Below the pieces are notes generated by a model that did not search any database, was not told the DNA's origin, and was given only the letters and a program-made list of their open reading frames with translations. Made by a program: the position numbers and the translations under genes. Of a stretch of 56,753 bases of DNA, positions 44,894-53,442 are shown piece by piece; within the stretch, counting starts at the first letter, position 1; each line of letters opens with the position of its first letter. The stretch covers positions 2,425-59,177 of the forward strand of contig CAJUHS010000016.1 of NCBI GenBank assembly GCA_910586535.1. Direction: 5' to 3'. This DNA comes from an uncultured Oscillospiraceae bacterium. GTDB taxonomy: Bacteria > Bacillota > Clostridia > Oscillospirales > Ruminococcaceae.

Positions 44894-44909
44894 GGTAATC
44901 AAATATCAA
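44894..44909 (+). repeat. short direct repeat after the DUF3788 gene
   Basis: GGTAATCAAATATCAA at 44894-44909 resembles GGTAACCGTCAAATATCAA at 45530-45548; the 11 bases TCAAATATCAA are exact in both, and both follow GGTAA. Confidence 0.6.
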
Positions 44910-44935
44910 TCAAATTTATTTTAGCAGACGAGAAC

Positions 44936-45008
44936 GCGGCAAAAATCTGTCTAAGAAGTCTTTGTTGCAGCTATGGCGACGGAGTGAGTAAAAATAATTA
45001 AGAGCGGT
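44936..45008 (+). repeat. duplicated segment, copy B (decayed activase 3' end)
   Basis: A noncoding copy of the activase tail lies directly before the HEPN-like gene. It has an extra T and several substitutions relative to copy A at 44340-44411, so it no longer encodes the activase C-terminus. Confidence 0.75.
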
Positions 45009-45018
45009 GAGACAAATA

Positions 45019-45534
45019 ATGTTAGAAACCGAGGAAATACTGTTTGACGAATATAAAACAGTGGACAATATCTGCCGCGATATTTTTTCGTGTCAAAGCG
45101 GGGTCAGCCAATACATTGCGGAAATGGAGAGATATTATTCCTACGGACACTCTTTAATATCGTCGTGGGATAATGATTATCGTATGCTAAAACGCGTGCG
45201 TTGGCTGCGGAATAAAATAGCTCATGAATCATATGCAACAGATTGTAATGAGTATGACGCGGTTTGGTTGGAAGAGTTTTCCCGCAGACTTTTAGAACGG
45301 CAAGACCCACTTGCACTGCTTAGAACTGCTGAACAAAAGCGGTCGAATTATTTGCCTCAGAAAGAGCGCGCACATAGGGCAGACTCGGAACAATGGGCGG
45401 TCGGAAATGCTAATTTGCAGGATAAAAAAGAATCTTCACCGAATAAATTGGGGAGTTCGCTAATCGTATTTGTTGAAATTCTCATCATAATTGTCGCTGT
45501 AGCTGCATTTTTCTGTTACATTGCCAACTGGTAA
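45019..45534 (+). CDS. HEPN-like protein with C-terminal membrane helix
   Basis: A 171-aa protein. A helical N-terminal half contains RWLRNKIAHESY, with R64-N65 and H69, the RNxxxH arrangement of HEPN ribonucleases and HEPN-derived binding domains. A charged linker follows, then one hydrophobic helix near the C-terminus (about 147-170, SSLIVFVEILIIIVAVAAFF). Family not recognised. The ATG at 45019 is preceded by GCGGTGAG, a weak ribosome binding site; a GTG at 45007 is an alternative. It might be a toxin, an abortive-infection protein or a non-catalytic membrane-tethered HEPN; a partner was not seen. Confidence 0.65.
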   Translation: MLETEEILFDEYKTVDNICRDIFSCQSGVSQYIAEMERYYSYGHSLISSWDNDYRMLKRVRWLRNKIAHESYATDCNEYDAVWLEEFSRRLLERQDPLALLRTAEQKRSNYLPQKERAHRADSEQWAVGNANLQDKKESSPNKLGSSLIVFVEILIIIVAVAAFFCYIANW

Positions 45535-45548
45535 CCGTCAAATATCAA
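45530..45548 (+). repeat. short direct repeat after the HEPN-like gene
   Basis: GGTAACCGTCAAATATCAA begins 4 bp before the end of the HEPN-like stop codon and matches 44894-44909 apart from three added bases. A further partial copy (ATATCAACTAAC) follows. Confidence 0.55.
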
Positions 45549-45579
45549 ATATCAACTAACTAAAAGGAGCGTACAAAAC

Positions 45580-46803
45580 TTGAGCGCAGTATTTACCCCT
45601 GAAATGAAACAGACCCACACAATTCTTATCCCCGATATGCTGCCGATACATTTCGGACTTATCATGGAAATTTTCCGCAATAACGGCTATAAAATGGAAC
45701 TGCTCACTACCTCTACCAGAAGCGTTGTGGACGAGGGTCTGAAGCACGTCCATAACGACACCTGCTACCCTGCCCTGCTTGTTATAGGACAGTTTATTGA
45801 CGCGCTGAAAAGCGGAAAGTACGACGTAAACAAGGTGGCTCTGCTTATCTCCCAGACCGGAGGAGGCTGCCGCGCTTCAAATTATATACATCTGCTCCGC
45901 AAAGCTCTGGACGAGGAGTTCCCTCAGATACCCGTTCTGTCTCTGAATTTCAGCGGTCTTGAAAAGGACAGCGGATTCAAGATCACCGCGGGTATGTTCC
46001 TGCAAATGCTTTACGCGGTGCTGTACGGCGACCTGATGATGAGTCTCTATAACACCTGCCGCGCCTACGAACTGAACAAAGGCGACAGCAAAGCCGTCCT
46101 CGACAAATGGCGGAAAAAAATTGCGGAACTCTTCCGAAATGGAGGCTACCGCAAAACAAAAAAGCTTTACCGTGAAATTCTTGCGGACTTTTCCCAAATC
46201 AAACGCACAAAGGAAAAGAAAGTCCGCGTGGGTATCGTCGGCGAGATATACGTTAAGTACTCCCCTCTTGCAAACAATCATTTGGAGGATTTTCTGATAT
46301 CCGAGGGCTGCGAGCCTGTCGTTCCCGCATTTCTGGACTTTTGTCTGTACTGCGCCGTAAACACCGTTAACGACGGTAAAATATACAATTTCAGCACCAA
46401 AGCCACGAAGCTTTTCGGTATTGCCTATAAGCTGATCTACAGTATGCAGAAGCAAATGATAAAGATAGTCAGGGAACACGGCGAGTTCGATCCGCCTCAT
46501 GATTTTGAGGACTTGCGAACCTATGCGGACAAGTATATGCATCAGGGCGTGAAAATGGGAGAGGGCTGGCTTATCCCCGCTGAAATGGCGGCTCTTGCTC
46601 ACGGAGGCGTGGAGAATATAATCTGTACCCAGCCGTTCGGGTGTCTGCCAAACCACATTGTGGCAAAGGGAATGTCCCGGGTGATAAAGGAGGCTTTCCC
46701 GCAGGCGAATATAGTTGCGGTGGACTACGATCCGGGAGCAACCCGCGTCAATCAGGAGAACCGCATAAAGCTCATGCTTGCAAACGCGCGTAAAGAAATA
46801 TAA
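45580..46803 (+). CDS. 2-hydroxyacyl-CoA dehydratase-like protein (HgdB-type), separated from its activase
   Basis: A 407-aa protein beginning with TTG behind AAGGAG (10-bp spacing); an ATG at 45604 is an alternative. It matches the C-terminal domain of the usual fused activase-dehydratase protein: HTILIPDMLPIHF, HVHNDTCYPALLVIGQFIDAL, ISQTGGGCRASNYI, IVGEIYVKYSPLANNHLEDF, and CTQPFGCLPNHIVAKGM. Cysteines in these motifs should bind an Fe-S cluster. Together with the 978-aa gene it makes 1,385 aa, the expected fused size. No substrate can be inferred. Confidence 0.87.
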   Translation: MSAVFTPEMKQTHTILIPDMLPIHFGLIMEIFRNNGYKMELLTTSTRSVVDEGLKHVHNDTCYPALLVIGQFIDALKSGKYDVNKVALLISQTGGGCRASNYIHLLRKALDEEFPQIPVLSLNFSGLEKDSGFKITAGMFLQMLYAVLYGDLMMSLYNTCRAYELNKGDSKAVLDKWRKKIAELFRNGGYRKTKKLYREILADFSQIKRTKEKKVRVGIVGEIYVKYSPLANNHLEDFLISEGCEPVVPAFLDFCLYCAVNTVNDGKIYNFSTKATKLFGIAYKLIYSMQKQMIKIVREHGEFDPPHDFEDLRTYADKYMHQGVKMGEGWLIPAEMAALAHGGVENIICTQPFGCLPNHIVAKGMSRVIKEAFPQANIVAVDYDPGATRVNQENRIKLMLANARKEI

Positions 46804-47020
46804 CATTATACCGATAACGCGATGTACGCGACGTGTGCGGCGGCAAGCTTGCAGATGCAGGTTTACATTTGCTTGTCAAACTACGCCGCAAATATTATTA
46901 AGTTATACAAAAGAACAATTTAATTTCTCTGCTTGATTATGTATTAATTGTTATTTGCAGGTCTTTTTGCCCGTATTGGAAAAATTTTTCCGAAATTTGC
47001 ATTGTAAATATTTTATGAAC
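46804..47020. other. intergenic region without recognised features
   Basis: About 217 bp of AT-rich sequence lie between the dehydratase-like gene and the terminator. No ORF, promoter or repeat worth naming was seen. Confidence 0.6.
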
Positions 47021-47059
47021 AAAAACCGTTCCGCAGAAAAGCTCTGCGGAACGGTTTTT
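47021..47059. terminator. strong bidirectional terminator
   Basis: A perfect 17-bp stem, AAAAACCGTTCCGCAGA (47021-47037) / TCTGCGGAACGGTTTTT (47043-47059), with a five-base loop. The A/T ends give a T run on both strands. It serves the dehydratase-like gene and the converging htrA. Confidence 0.93.
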
Positions 47060-47102
47060 ATCTATTAACTAAAGTACTAATTGAAAAAGTGTTAAACATA
47101 CC

Positions 47103-48428
47103 CTATTCGTCCCGCGGAGTTTCGTCAAGAGTGATCTGGATATCAATATTTCCGTCGCTTCTTGCAAGAGTAACCGTCATAGTTTCACCGGGCTTGTGAG
47201 AGTTTTTGGCTGCTACCAAGGCGTCAAAATCGGTAATGTCCTTTCCGTCGGCGGCAACGATAACGTCGCCTTCTTCAATTCCTGCAATATCCGCACAGGA
47301 GCCCTCCTCAACGGAAGCAACGAGCACGCCCTTGTCTACGGGAAGATTGTAGTATCTCTTAACGGCGGGAGATATGTCAGTACCCGAAATACCGATCTTA
47401 GGAGTAGCAACATAACCCTTGTTCATAAGGTCGTCAAGTATAGGCATTGCGTCACTTATGGGAATAGCAAAACCGATTCCCTCAACGCTGCTGTTTGCTA
47501 TTTTTGAGGAGGTTATGCCTATGACCTCTCCTCTGCCGTTAAGCAGCGGTCCTCCCGAGTTGCCGGGGTTAATTGAGGCGTCCGTCTGGATAAGGGTCAT
47601 GGCAGCGGTTTTACCGTTGGAAAGCTCGGCGGTGATCTCCTTTTCAAGACCGGATATCATACCGCCCGAAGCAGAAAGTCCCAAACCAAGAGGATAGCCG
47701 AGGGTAATGGCTCTTTCGCCCAGCTTCAGATCGTCGCTGCTTCCGAGTACTGCGGGGATAAGCCCCTCCGCATCAATTTTAAGTATAGCAAGGTCGGTAT
47801 TCTCATCACTGCCTATTATTTCAGCCTTATGCTCGGAGCCGTCGTATAGAGTTACCATTACCTCTGAAGCACGTTCAGTTTTTGTGATAGTTTCATATCC
47901 CCCGCCGAAAAAGCTGAAAGGGTTGTCGAAAGGATTTCCGCCGTTGCTCTGAAGAGTCTGGTAGGAATTTTCAATAACGTGGCAGTTAGTGATTATATAA
48001 CCGTCAGAGGAAAGAACTATTCCCGTTCCAGTACCTTTTCCCGACTCGCTGAAAACGGAAGTGATAAGCGTAACGGACGGCGTGGCTCTCTGGATAACTT
48101 CCGCGTCGGAAACGCTGTCGGCGTTCGCTGTATCAACGTTGAGCAGATTTCCGAGTGAAGTGCTGCTATCTCCGTTTACGTTCTGGGGAGCGGCCGTTAC
48201 GGTCTGAATGGTCTCCGACGATTCGCCGCCTGAGCTTTCATTTTCGGCTGCGGACGTTTCTTCCGATGACATATTGTTCGCCAGATAAGCTCCGCCGAAG
48301 CCCGAGGCTCCTCCCACAAGAACAAGTGCAAGAATCATTGCGAGTATCTTGCCGGCGCCTCTTTTTTTAGGCTCGGGTTCAGGAGAATAATTTGATGTGT
48401 AAGTATAATTATTGTTATCTTCGTACAT
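47103..48428 (-). CDS. htrA: HtrA/DegP-like serine protease
   Basis: A 441-aa membrane-anchored protease. One helix at about 28-50, a Ser/Glu/Thr-rich linker (52-110), then the trypsin-like domain with His150 (IITNCHV), Asp212 (NTDLAILKID) and Ser291 (INPGNSGGPLL), and one PDZ domain (about 345-432, with GVLVASVEEGSCADIAGIEEGD). Domain order is that of DegP/HtrA quality-control proteases acting outside the membrane. The promoter at 48533-48560 gives a leader of about 100 nt. Confidence 0.93.
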   Translation of the reverse strand: MYEDNNNYTYTSNYSPEPEPKKRGAGKILAMILALVLVGGASGFGGAYLANNMSSEETSAAENESSGGESSETIQTVTAAPQNVNGDSSTSLGNLLNVDTANADSVSDAEVIQRATPSVTLITSVFSESGKGTGTGIVLSSDGYIITNCHVIENSYQTLQSNGGNPFDNPFSFFGGGYETITKTERASEVMVTLYDGSEHKAEIIGSDENTDLAILKIDAEGLIPAVLGSSDDLKLGERAITLGYPLGLGLSASGGMISGLEKEITAELSNGKTAAMTLIQTDASINPGNSGGPLLNGRGEVIGITSSKIANSSVEGIGFAIPISDAMPILDDLMNKGYVATPKIGISGTDISPAVKRYYNLPVDKGVLVASVEEGSCADIAGIEEGDVIVAADGKDITDFDALVAAKNSHKPGETMTVTLARSDGNIDIQITLDETPRDE

Positions 48429-48532
48429 AAAAGCTACCGCCTTTCAATAGCATTGTCCGTATTTTCCTGCCGTTGAAGCACGGCGGCAGACTCAAGGGCT
48501 GAGCCTTTCGGACGGTCTGTTTTTTGATTACG

Positions 48533-48560
48533 GTTATATAATAACGCTTCTATGTGTAAA
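48533..48560 (-). promoter_or_regulatory. possible promoter of htrA
   Basis: Minus strand TTTACA (48555-48560), 16-bp spacer, TATAAC (48533-48538). In the leader CTGCCG and CGGCAG can pair. Match quality is moderate. Confidence 0.55.
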
Positions 48561-48629
48561 TTGTGTGAAACCAATACGAAAGATACTTAAAAGACTTGTT
48601 GAAATTTGTTTTAAAAAAGGTGAAGTTCC

Positions 48630-49676
48630 TTACCACCCCGTGATCTCGGAAATTTTCCCGATAAGCTTTTCCGCGGCTTTTTTGTGGGAGGCTGCATTTG
48701 GGTGTCCGAGACTTCCCGTTCCGTCGCTTTCAAGCTGACCGTCCAGCTCCAGCGCAAAAATTTTTTCATCATTTGTTTTCGAGACAGCCTTTTCAACAGC
48801 GCGGAAAAGCTCGTTCCCCATCATTCCCAGAACGCAGACTATGTATGCATAAGGATTTTTTTCACGGACGGTACCGAGAAATTCCCTATAGGCTTTGGAA
48901 AATTCCTCCTGCCGTTCGGGAATGCCCTTTGTGCAGCTCGCGTCGTTGGTACCTAAATTTATTACAACAACGTCAGTGCGGGATCTGCCGAAGTCCCACG
49001 GAGCACGTCCCGCAACTCCCTCAATACCGACGTCGGCTGCGTCGTAGATCATGGGCATTATCCAGCCGTCGTTCCGTGTACCGTCCTTTGTGTCGCTTGA
49101 CCACAAACCGATAGTGCTCCATGAGATAAGATCAAAGTCCGCGCCGAAAGCCTTTGCCGTCAGGGCGGCGTAGGTTATATCGGAATTTTCCTCGGCAGTT
49201 CGGAAATTGTCCTCGGCACAGCTGCTTTCTATACCGAAGCCGCAGGTTATGCTGTCGCCGATAAATTCCATGCGGCGGCTTTTCGGTTCGGTCGGACGAA
49301 TATTGCCGTCTGCGGAAAGGCTGACTATCCCCATTTTGCTGAACGAAGCCTCTGAAAGCTTTACAAAGCGTATTGTCACCGTCTCCGCGGTATCGCTCTC
49401 AAAAATGGTATAGCCGTTTGTACCCTCCTCAACGGGAAAACGCAGCCGCGGCTCGGTCTCTCCGTTTACAAAAACTGCCGCCCAAGGCTGAAAAATTTCT
49501 TTCCAAGGCTCGTCGAGAACCCAGTCTGTCCAAAGCTCGGCAGTGAGCTTCGTGCCTGTGAAAACAAATTCAGCGCCGGAACAGCTCCAGCTCAAGTATC
49601 TTATGCCGTTGTGAGCTATCGTCCGTCCCAAAAGGCGGACGTTTTTTTCGTCTGCTGAAAATTTTTTGATACTCAT
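48630..49676 (-). CDS. CE2-type SGNH esterase
   Basis: A 348-aa protein without a signal peptide. The N-terminal beta-sandwich (about 1-125) joins an SGNH hydrolase domain: nucleophile Ser in FIGDSITCGFGIE, oxyanion Gly and Asn in INLGTNDAS, and the His near LGHPNAASHKKAAE. This is the plan of carbohydrate esterase family 2, which deacetylates xylan and other glycans. Lack of an export signal means it acts on imported acetylated oligosaccharides or is cytoplasmic for another reason. Its ATG overlaps the thioesterase stop (ATGA). Confidence 0.85.
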   Translation of the reverse strand: MSIKKFSADEKNVRLLGRTIAHNGIRYLSWSCSGAEFVFTGTKLTAELWTDWVLDEPWKEIFQPWAAVFVNGETEPRLRFPVEEGTNGYTIFESDTAETVTIRFVKLSEASFSKMGIVSLSADGNIRPTEPKSRRMEFIGDSITCGFGIESSCAEDNFRTAEENSDITYAALTAKAFGADFDLISWSTIGLWSSDTKDGTRNDGWIMPMIYDAADVGIEGVAGRAPWDFGRSRTDVVVINLGTNDASCTKGIPERQEEFSKAYREFLGTVREKNPYAYIVCVLGMMGNELFRAVEKAVSKTNDEKIFALELDGQLESDGTGSLGHPNAASHKKAAEKLIGKISEITGW

Positions 49677-50122
49677 TGATAAATGCCCTCCTCATCAAGG
49701 TTCACGCCGATATAGTCAGAAAAAATCTTGTATACCTCGGGGTACTCCTTTTTAGTGCGGACAGGCTTCAGCTTCAGGTCGGTAAAGCAGTGCCTCGTTT
49801 CGCCCACGGCAAGCAGTACGCCGTTTTCCTTGTTATAGACCCGGTAAGTGACCGTCATCTTGAAGCCGTTGAACTCTGATATTTGCGGGATTACCGTTAT
49901 AGTGTCCCCGAAGCGGGCTGACACCTTATAGTCGCAGGAAGCTCCCAGCACTACTATCATAATGCCGATCTCCTCCATTTTCGCGTAAGAAAACCCGACT
50001 TTTTCGAGGAAATCCACCCGCGCGTCCTCGAACCACCTAATGTAGTTGGAGTGGTGGACTATACCCATTTGATCGGTCTCGTAGTAGCTTACTCTGTGTT
50101 CGTAAAGACTAATTTTTTCCAT
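49673..50122 (-). CDS. acyl-CoA thioesterase, hot-dog fold (YbgC/FadM-like)
   Basis: A 149-aa 4HBT-family thioesterase. The motif YYETDQMGIVHHSNYIRWFE carries the catalytic Asp and His region, and the family beta-hairpin MTVTYRVYNKENGVLLAVG follows. AGGAGACC lies before the ATG. It lies between a secreted repeat protein and the esterase, overlapping the latter, so the three genes are probably one transcript. Physiological substrate unknown. Confidence 0.88.
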   Translation of the reverse strand: MEKISLYEHRVSYYETDQMGIVHHSNYIRWFEDARVDFLEKVGFSYAKMEEIGIMIVVLGASCDYKVSARFGDTITVIPQISEFNGFKMTVTYRVYNKENGVLLAVGETRHCFTDLKLKPVRTKKEYPEVYKIFSDYIGVNLDEEGIYQ

Positions 50123-50145
50123 AATGGCGGTCTCCTAATTTTTTA

Positions 50146-52041
50146 TTATCTGTATCCATAGTAATCTTTATCAATGCCGCTGTCCTCGATAAGAAAATCT
50201 TTCAGCGCGTAATAAACCTGCCAATTGCATTTGTAGACCTTGCCGCCGTTATAGACAACAGCGTCGGAATCGCGGTAGCTCAGAGTCTTTTTCTTTCCGC
50301 CGTTCAGCCTAACGACTACCTCAAATCCTCCGAAGCCCACTTTGTCATTTGAATATTTCTCATATGCTTTTTCAAATTTAAGCTGCCGCAGATGATCCAG
50401 CGTGCGGTCAAAATATTCGCCTTTTTTAAAGGATACCTTTGTTTCGTGATCGCCGCCGCATTCTTGCATAATAAGCTGTATTTCCTTAACGTCCCCGGCT
50501 TTGATACCCGCAAAGGGGAAATCGCCCGATTTCGTTTCTTTATCGGTAAGCTTAAATTCCGCGTATCCCGCGCCGTCTATCCAAACGGCGTAATCTCCCG
50601 CCGTAAGCTTTGAAGTGTCGTACAAGTCGGACAGATCAAATGTCAGCGCGGTTTTTTGGTCAGCATCAAGAGCAGTGTAGGCAGGATCTATCTCAATACA
50701 ATCAAAACGTGCCGCTTTGTCCTGCATATCTGTCCACTGACCGTTTTCCTTTTTTACCAAGTTTATCAGGTCTGTGCCTACTTTAACGGTTTCCTCATAT
50801 CTGTTGTACAGCGTAAAGCTGACGGAAATATCGTTATTTTTCAGGCTGTACTCGTCAAGCCACGGGATCGGTGCAATAGAAGTAACGCGGAACGGTACGC
50901 TATAGTCCTTGCCGCCGAGATTTATCATTGCTTTGTAGTACCCTGCTTCTGCAGGAAATTCCACAGCTATTTCAAGCTCGTTTTCGCTGTCGGTATAGCC
51001 CGCGGAATATCCGTTATCCTCGCATGGTTCCCAGCCCAATACGGTCTTTTTCATGATCTCAAGCTTTAAAGAACTTGCAAGAGCCTCCGGGTTTAAGGTT
51101 TCCTTTTCGGAATTTACCGTTGCAATTATACTCACAGTAGTATCATTTCTTCCGTTTGTAAGGAAAACCTCCTTTGACGGCTTTAACTCAACGGCAGGCA
51201 CAGCTTCAAATACGGCATAAACGTCTTTTTTAGTTTTGGAGTAATTTTCGCTTTCGCCGCAGGGAACGGCTATACGGTAGTACCCAGTCGGCATATCCCC
51301 TCCCATATAGCGATTAGGATAAAATGCCGCCGTTGCGTAATTCGGCGAACAGTCGTCAGTTCCGTCGATAACCATACCGATGTCGTCCACAGCGTATCTA
51401 AAAGGCTTGCCGCATTTTTGCCACTTGCCGTTTTCCCAGCGTTCCATTTTTTCCGGGTTGCAAACGATGTATTCCTTGTTGTCGCCGCCGCTGTGCTTTA
51501 CGGTGATCAAGATTTTCCCCGAGTCCGCAGAGACCTTTTCAGCGCAGCTTGCTGTCAGCACAGCGGAAGCGCTTTTTCCCTTATAGATACCATTTTTGTC
51601 AAAGCTGTAAACAGTATCGCCGATTTGGAAGTCGCCGGTAACGGGATATCCGTCAAGGCAGTAGTATTGCTTTGTCCCGTCGTCTTTATTAAGCCAGCCC
51701 GTGTACAGCACACCGTCCTGATAGTATCTCTTGCCCGATTCAGACCAATCGGTATACTTGCCGATACAAACTCCGTACATTGAAAAATCGTAATGAATGC
51801 CGTCGATCCTCAAGCTGTCCGTGTAATACTTGCTTACATACGGAACTCCGTCCCTCAGATAAAGCCAGCCTGTTTCGCAAGGCTCCCAGCCGGTGTATTT
51901 GGGCGTTTCCGTCTGAGAAGTATCCGCCGCCGTATCTGCCGAAGTGTTTTTCTCCGCCGCCGATACCAAAATACCGGCGGTCGAAACGGTCATTATCGCG
52001 GCGGTAAAAATTGCCGTAAGCTGTTTTGCTAATTTTTTCAT
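50146..52041 (-). CDS. secreted protein with glucan/choline-binding-like repeats and Ig-like domains
   Basis: A 631-aa secreted protein. Signal peptide 1-29 (MKKLAKQLTAIFTAAIMTVS). Residues about 45-155 have aromatic repeats, for example TGWEPCETGWLYLRDGVPY and YYQDGVLYTGWLNKDDG, resembling cell-wall or glucan-binding repeats. Beta-sandwich-like domains fill the rest, with repeated VEL-, DYSVPFRV-type strands, and a C-terminal domain ends DSGIDKDYYGYR. I chose the ATG at 52041 with CGGAGGAAT rather than the longer frame to 52149, which spans the promoter. No catalytic domain was recognised. Confidence 0.8.
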   Translation of the reverse strand: MKKLAKQLTAIFTAAIMTVSTAGILVSAAEKNTSADTAADTSQTETPKYTGWEPCETGWLYLRDGVPYVSKYYTDSLRIDGIHYDFSMYGVCIGKYTDWSESGKRYYQDGVLYTGWLNKDDGTKQYYCLDGYPVTGDFQIGDTVYSFDKNGIYKGKSASAVLTASCAEKVSADSGKILITVKHSGGDNKEYIVCNPEKMERWENGKWQKCGKPFRYAVDDIGMVIDGTDDCSPNYATAAFYPNRYMGGDMPTGYYRIAVPCGESENYSKTKKDVYAVFEAVPAVELKPSKEVFLTNGRNDTTVSIIATVNSEKETLNPEALASSLKLEIMKKTVLGWEPCEDNGYSAGYTDSENELEIAVEFPAEAGYYKAMINLGGKDYSVPFRVTSIAPIPWLDEYSLKNNDISVSFTLYNRYEETVKVGTDLINLVKKENGQWTDMQDKAARFDCIEIDPAYTALDADQKTALTFDLSDLYDTSKLTAGDYAVWIDGAGYAEFKLTDKETKSGDFPFAGIKAGDVKEIQLIMQECGGDHETKVSFKKGEYFDRTLDHLRQLKFEKAYEKYSNDKVGFGGFEVVVRLNGGKKKTLSYRDSDAVVYNGGKVYKCNWQVYYALKDFLIEDSGIDKDYYGYR

Positions 52042-52120
52042 ATTGTATTCCTCCGTTTCTAAAATTGGTCTCTGTAATAAATACAATTCAAAACGGAAAA
52101 TTTTTTCATTCGGTACTATA

Positions 52121-52149
52121 ATTATAAATAAAAATTTCCAAAAAGTCAA
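52121..52149 (-). promoter_or_regulatory. promoter of the repeat protein-thioesterase-esterase genes
   Basis: Minus strand TTGACT (52144-52149), 17-bp spacer, TATAAT (52121-52126). The leader is about 75 nt. Confidence 0.82.
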
Positions 52150-52208
52150 GAAAAGTTAAAACGGGAAAAATTCTACCCTCGGTTGAAAAGCTTTCAATAA
52201 CGCGGTTA

Positions 52209-52237
52209 TTGCCTTAATGCGGATTTTGCGTTATACT
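52209..52237 (+). promoter_or_regulatory. promoter of the XRE regulator gene
   Basis: TTGCCT (52209-52214), 17-bp spacer, TATACT (52232-52237). It is divergent from the promoter at 52121-52149, so the regulator could act on both. Confidence 0.75.
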
Positions 52238-52280
52238 GTAACTATAGCGGCGCCGCTGAATTTTTCAGGGAGGAATTTTT

Positions 52281-53393
52281 ATGACCTTGTACATCGGAGA
52301 AAACCTTAAAAAGCAAAGAAAGCTCCGCGAGCTTACCCAGGAGCAGCTTGCGGATATTCTGGGAGTATCCTTTCAGTCGGTCTCGAAGTGGGAGCGTGGA
52401 GAGGGCTACCCCGACATTGAGCTGCTGCCGACTATTGCGGAGTATTTCGGCATAACCACCGACGAGCTTATGGGTATGAAAGAAATTCGGGACAACGCGG
52501 ACGTGGAAAAAATTCTTGAACAGCAAAAGGAAAATATGTCCAAGGGACTTATCAGGGAAAATATCGAGCTTTTGGCTGAAGCGGTAAAGATACACCCGAA
52601 CAATTACGAGCTTCTTGCGCAGTACGCCATGAACCTTTCTTTTCTTGCTGTCGACAACAAAGACGAGGAGTACCGCCAGAATAACCGTAAAGCCGCCAGA
52701 ATAGCTGAAAGGATACTTGCGGAGTGCACCGACACCAAAATACGTAACCGTGTGCAGGCTGAGCTGTGCAACTATTACCAAAATTCTGGGGAGGCAACTA
52801 AGGCTCTTGAAGCCGCCGATAAGCTGCCGTCAATGTATCACGGCAGCGAGCTGATAAAGATGAATATTCTTAAAGGCGAAGACCTTGTACGTATGACGCA
52901 GTGGAACATTCGTCACCTTATGAATGTTTTTTGCCGATGCTTGCAGCGTTTGGCGGATATGGACGGACAAAACTATACGGGGTATACTTGGGAGCAGAAA
53001 ATTGAGATATACCGAAAAGCTATCGCAATGTTCGGTATTGTGTTCGACAAGGGGGATTACAATGATTGCTTTCACAATCTTTCATTTCTGCACCGCGATA
53101 TATCAATTATGGCAATGCGTGCGGGGGACTTCGGGCCTGCTCTGGAAAATCTCGAAAAGGCGGCGGAGTACGCGGCGGAGCTGGACAGCCTGCCCGACGT
53201 AAAGCCTCACGTTTCCCTGCTTGTAAACACGCTGGAGTACAACTCCGCGCATAACGGCAAGAATTTCAGCGATACGTCCTGCAAAATGCTTTTGAAGCAT
53301 TTGCCCAACAGCGTATTTGACGGGGTACGTGACGACCCGCGCTTCAAGGCTGTGGAAAGCTTCCTGAAAAATCAAACTTCTAAAATAAAATAG
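52281..53393 (+). CDS. XRE-family regulator with helical repeat C-terminus
   Basis: A 370-aa protein. The N-terminal HTH (residues 5-60: LKKQRKLRELTQEQLADILG, VSFQSVSKWERGEGYPDIE) is the classic XRE/Cro type. The C-terminal 290 residues are helical with TPR-like stretches, such as NYELLAQYAMNLSFLAV and LENLEKAAEYAAEL, which may sense a peptide or protein. GGGAGGAAT lies before the ATG. It is a single gene divergent from the surface-protein operon. Confidence 0.88.
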   Translation: MTLYIGENLKKQRKLRELTQEQLADILGVSFQSVSKWERGEGYPDIELLPTIAEYFGITTDELMGMKEIRDNADVEKILEQQKENMSKGLIRENIELLAEAVKIHPNNYELLAQYAMNLSFLAVDNKDEEYRQNNRKAARIAERILAECTDTKIRNRVQAELCNYYQNSGEATKALEAADKLPSMYHGSELIKMNILKGEDLVRMTQWNIRHLMNVFCRCLQRLADMDGQNYTGYTWEQKIEIYRKAIAMFGIVFDKGDYNDCFHNLSFLHRDISIMAMRAGDFGPALENLEKAAEYAAELDSLPDVKPHVSLLVNTLEYNSAHNGKNFSDTSCKMLLKHLPNSVFDGVRDDPRFKAVESFLKNQTSKIK

Positions 53394-53400
53394 CATACAA

Positions 53401-53439
53401 AAAGGACGTACTGCCGCACAGCGCGGAGGTACGTCCTTT
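53401..53439. terminator. bidirectional terminator between the XRE gene and pyrG
   Basis: Eleven-bp stem AAAGGACGTAC (53401-53411) / GTACGTCCTTT (53429-53439) with a 17-base loop. T-rich sequence follows on the plus strand, less on the minus. Confidence 0.8.
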
Positions 53440-53442
53440 AGA

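Noticed and set aside
44340..45579. Insertion sequence or integron
   Set aside because: No transposase or integrase, no terminal inverted repeats, and no attC-like fold were seen.
45877..46806. 309-aa minus-strand frame
   Set aside because: Antisense to the dehydratase-like gene.
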